Assembly: GCF_042445055.1 (NCBI RefSeq)
Contig: NZ_CP170339.1
Span: 2,232,001-2,296,000, forward strand
DNA: 64,000 bases
Direction of reading: 5' to 3'
From: Falsihalocynthiibacter sp042445055
Lineage (GTDB): Bacteria; Pseudomonadota; Alphaproteobacteria; Rhodobacterales; Rhodobacteraceae
Shown: one piece after another, positions 61,600-64,000 of the stretch
Position numbering within the stretch: position 1 is the first letter of the stretch
Layout of the letters: each line of letters begins with the position of its first letter
The notes under the pieces: model-generated
The model's database searches: none
What the model saw: the letters and a program-made list of their open reading frames with translations, nothing else
Told to the model about the DNA's origin: nothing
Translations under genes and position numbers: made by a program

Positions 61600-61922
61600 C
61601 AGATTTGCTTTTCTGGCATCTGAACGACCAAACCATCGAGCGCATCCGTCACTTTGATTTGGCAAGTCAGGCGGGATGTTTCGGGGTTCGGCTCAAACGC
61701 GAAATCAAGCATATCTTCTTCCATAGCGTCCTTGGGCTGAAGCTTTTCAACCCATGCGCCGTCCACGTAGACGTGACAAGTTGAACACGCACAGGCGCCG
61801 CCGCAATCGGCCTCAATCCCTGGAATATTGTTGTCGCGTGCGCCTTCCATCACGGAGAGACCGTTGGCGACCTCTACTTCGTGTTTCGTTCCGTTATGCT
61901 CAATATAAGTGATCTTGGCCAT
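61599..61922 (-). CDS. [2Fe-2S] ferredoxin, adrenodoxin type
   Basis: 107 residues with the adrenodoxin-type cluster motif CGGACACSTCHVYVDG (about residue 40) and the fourth Cys in SRLTCQIKV. Probably donates electrons in iron-sulfur-cluster assembly or to a P450-like oxygenase; the partner is not identifiable here. The ATG at 61922 has GAGGA six bases upstream. It overlaps the FG-GAP gene downstream. Confidence 0.92.
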   Translation of the reverse strand: MAKITYIEHNGTKHEVEVANGLSVMEGARDNNIPGIEADCGGACACSTCHVYVDGAWVEKLQPKDAMEEDMLDFAFEPNPETSRLTCQIKVTDALDGLVVQMPEKQI

Positions 61923-62030
61923 TTTCATTCCTCTTAAGATGTTGCCCTTTGAATATCCAAGCTCCCAGCAACAAACCAGCCCCTTTTGCAAAAGCGTTCC
62001 GCCATACGCCGCGTTAATATGGAAGGGCAA

Positions 62031-62060
62031 AAGAAAGGGCGCCCGATTATGGACGCCCTA
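62031..62060 (-). terminator. Rho-independent terminator of the HtrA gene
   Basis: Nine-base stem on the minus strand (AGGGCGTCC / GGGCGCCCT, one wobble), a six-base loop and a T-rich tail TTCTTTTGC. It lies 21 bases after the protease stop codon. Confidence 0.82.
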
Positions 62061-62081
62061 GAATGTTTTCTATCGACGGAC

Positions 62082-63557
62082 CTACGGCAGGTTCACCGCC
62101 ATATAGCGTGGCTCTCCGTCGCGACGCACCAGAAGCAACAGCGATTTACGCCCCGCATCCTTCGCATCCGCGATCCGCTCTTCAAGGTCCGCAATCGTGT
62201 TTACAGGTTGCTGTCCCGCTTCCGAGATCACGTCACTTGCGCGTAGGCCTTTCTCGAATGCCTCGCTTGTTTCGTCGATATTAAGAACAACAAGACCTTC
62301 GGCGTTACTTGGCAAGCCCATTTCCTCGCGAAGTGTATCGTCGATTTCCATCAATGTGACCCCAAGGATCTCCTTCTCGGATGGTTCTGGCTCTGTAACG
62401 TCAGGCTCTGCCTCTCCGCTACCTTCGGCGGTCTCGCGACGGCCAAGAGTGATTGCAAGTGTTTCTGCTTTACCATCACGGAAGATATTCATTGTAACAG
62501 CTTTGCCGACCTCGGTTTCGCCGACCTGACGAACAAGCGCGCGCGTATCTTCGACTTCTACTCCATCAAAGGAAAGGATAACGTCGCCCGCTTTCACACC
62601 CGCTTCCATCGCAGGGCCAGTGGGAACATCCGTGACCAAAGCGCCTCTCGCGCTTTCGAGTCCCAAGGCCTCTGCAACATCACTGTCGACATCCTGAATG
62701 CGTACACCCAGCCAGCCGCGGCGGGTTTCACCGAACTCCTGAAGTTGATCAACGACCTTGCTAACGACGGCCGAAGACATCGAGAAACCGATTCCGATCG
62801 AGCCGCCGTTGGGCGACAGAATGGCGGTATTTACACCGACAACTTCACCGTCAAGGTTGAACAGAGGACCACCAGAGTTGCCACGGTTAATTGCCGCGTC
62901 GGTTTGAATATAGTCGTCGTAAGAGCCTGAAAGCGCACGATTACGCGCGGAAATCACCCCCACGGAAACAGAGAAACCCTGCCCCAGTGGATTCCCCATC
63001 GCCAATACCCAGTCGCCGACACGTGCTTTATCGCTATCGCCAAAGCTCACGAACGGGAGGGGCGTATCGCTCTCGACCTTCAGGACCGCGATATCAGTGT
63101 TTGGATCGCGACCGATCAAGCGCGCGGGCAATTCACCGCCCGAGAAAAACTCGACCATGATCTCATCCGCTCCGTCAATAACGTGGTTGTTCGTAACGAT
63201 AAAACCGTCAGGGGAAATCACAAAACCAGACCCGAGCGCAGCGCTACGCCGTGGGCGCGCACCTTCGTCACTGCGGCGATCTAGAAAATCACGAAAGAAA
63301 TCTTCGAACGGAGATCCATCAGGTACCACGGGGCCAGGAGCTGTGCGTTGCTCCACCGTGGTTGAGGTGGTGATGTTCACAACCGAGGGGCTGACTGACT
63401 CTGCCAAATCGGCAAAGCTGCTTGGCATACCCTGTGCAACGGCGACCATGCTTTGAAGCAGAAGCAGGAGCGAAGCCAGCGTTCCCATGAACTCCCACCG
63501 CAGCGAATTTCGCTTTTGATCCAAGTCGTTTTCAACTGAAATTGCCAAAGTTTTCAC
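62082..63557 (-). CDS. Do-type serine protease (HtrA/DegP family)
   Basis: 491 residues: an N-terminal membrane/signal segment (GTLASLLLLLQSMVAVAQG), a trypsin-like domain with the full triad (His in VTNNHVIDGAD, Asp in NTDIAVLK, Ser in GNSGGPLFN), and two PDZ domains (about 260-345 and 395-490). Periplasmic quality-control protease or chaperone. GTG start with GGGAG six bases upstream; an internal ATG at 63488 would give a shorter signal peptide but has poor SD spacing. The 286-base gap upstream holds no gene I can support. Confidence 0.93.
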   Translation of the reverse strand: MKTLAISVENDLDQKRNSLRWEFMGTLASLLLLLQSMVAVAQGMPSSFADLAESVSPSVVNITTSTTVEQRTAPGPVVPDGSPFEDFFRDFLDRRSDEGARPRRSAALGSGFVISPDGFIVTNNHVIDGADEIMVEFFSGGELPARLIGRDPNTDIAVLKVESDTPLPFVSFGDSDKARVGDWVLAMGNPLGQGFSVSVGVISARNRALSGSYDDYIQTDAAINRGNSGGPLFNLDGEVVGVNTAILSPNGGSIGIGFSMSSAVVSKVVDQLQEFGETRRGWLGVRIQDVDSDVAEALGLESARGALVTDVPTGPAMEAGVKAGDVILSFDGVEVEDTRALVRQVGETEVGKAVTMNIFRDGKAETLAITLGRRETAEGSGEAEPDVTEPEPSEKEILGVTLMEIDDTLREEMGLPSNAEGLVVLNIDETSEAFEKGLRASDVISEAGQQPVNTIADLEERIADAKDAGRKSLLLLVRRDGEPRYMAVNLP

Positions 63558-63843
63558 TTCTCGCTCCCTTGTTCCCTAATCATCCTCGGACGACTGTTAA
63601 TTTAGTGTTTAACGCCCATCACGATTATTCAACCGTTTATTGCACATCGGCGACACAAATGCCCGTGAAACCATCGTGACATCAGTAGAGATGAGATGAA
63701 AATGGCCGAGATCAAGGGGTAGCACGCCACCCTTTTTGAGAAGAATTCGACAAAACTGCCAGTCCCGCTCTACAATCACCGCAATTTACGAAAACTTAGT
63801 TATCCGACTGACTACGCAAACAGATTTATACAAGGAGATTACA

Positions 63844-64000
63844 ATGCCTCGCTTTATGCTCGCTTACCATGGGGGTGCACAGCCCAAGACGCCAGAAGAA
63901 GGGGCCGCGCATATGGAGCGCTACAAGAAATGGCTCGCCGATTTGGGCGATGCTGCGCTTGAGCCGGCCAACACGCTTCGCGGTCTACAGACCGTAACGG
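63844..64000 (+). CDS. YCII-related domain protein, N-terminus only
   Basis: The first 52 residues are present, then the window ends. MPRFMLAYHGGAQPKTPEEG and MERYKKWLADLG match the N-terminal strand and first helix of YCII/DGPF-type small proteins, which may act as isomerase- or lyase-like enzymes or accessory factors; the function is unknown. AAGGAG lies six bases before the ATG. Confidence 0.75.
   Translation, partial: MPRFMLAYHGGAQPKTPEEGAAHMERYKKWLADLGDAALEPANTLRGLQTVT

Noticed and set aside
63597..63613. TTAA...TTAAC near the HtrA gene start
   Set aside because: The spacer is eight bases, not seven, so it does not meet the CtrA consensus.
1..64000. CRISPR array, prophage, transposon or integrase
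   Set aside because: No regularly spaced repeats, no transposase or integrase motifs and no terminal inverted repeats were found.

Overview
This window looks like chromosomal DNA of a Rhodobacterales (Roseobacter-group) alphaproteobacterium. That rests on gene neighbourhoods and sequence features: glyQ / small DUF6446-like gene / glyS / PPDK-like gene, folB-folP-glmM, tamA-tamB, a SAM-II riboswitch in front of metZ, a full CtrA box, and protein sequences typical of that order. I see no insertion sequence, integrase, prophage gene, CRISPR array or rRNA. It reads as core chromosome carrying two sugar-uptake loci. It is very densely packed: no gap reaches 300 bases, and many neighbouring genes overlap or abut at their stop codons.

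Layout. 1-6.2 kb, minus strand: a sugar or compatible-solute import operon (LacI regulator, binding protein, two permeases, GH63/MGH1-like hydrolase cut by the window edge) with a perfect palindromic operator in front of the regulator. 6.3-10 kb: histidine genes hisB-hisH and hisA-hisF-hisE, split by a reverse-strand DUF2147 gene. 10-12.6 kb: CoA-binding protein, YHS protein, rlmB, tRNA-Tyr and a small secreted protein. 12.7-17.6 kb: an RbsABC-type ABC importer divergent from a LacI regulator, with three helically phased operator-like repeats between them. 17.6-24 kb: terC, tamB, tamA, tRNA-Leu. 24-27 kb: lipB, cytochrome c, ctaD. 27-37 kb: a zinc-ribbon-like small gene broken by TGA, yqeY-like, carA, an MshEN-GT2 glycosyltransferase behind a CtrA box, a GntR regulator, a HAD nucleotidase, ubiH-like, two tandem Lrp regulators divergent from ilvC, and an EamA exporter. 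37-50 kb: glmM, folP, a long folB, a SleB-like hydrolase, a divergent PPDK, glyS/glyQ, and a secreted pseudo-protease. 50-64 kb: folE2, metZ with its riboswitch, GST, yciB, EamA, ftsY, an orphan NuoE-NuoF (FdsGB-like) fusion, xseA, purD, an FG-GAP protein, ferredoxin, an HtrA protease and the start of a YCII protein.

How they work together. The two sugar loci are self-contained regulator/transporter units. The his, fol, glyQS, tamAB and metZ sets are housekeeping. The most interesting items are: an attenuator-type SAM-II riboswitch with visible terminator and candidate antiterminator; a MalF-type permease with a DUF11-like domain in its first periplasmic loop; a SPOR-like/peptidoglycan-binding/trypsin-fold protein whose catalytic His and Ser are both replaced; a c-di-GMP-type MshEN domain fused to a processive glycosyltransferase behind a CtrA site; and a small gene with an in-frame TGA.
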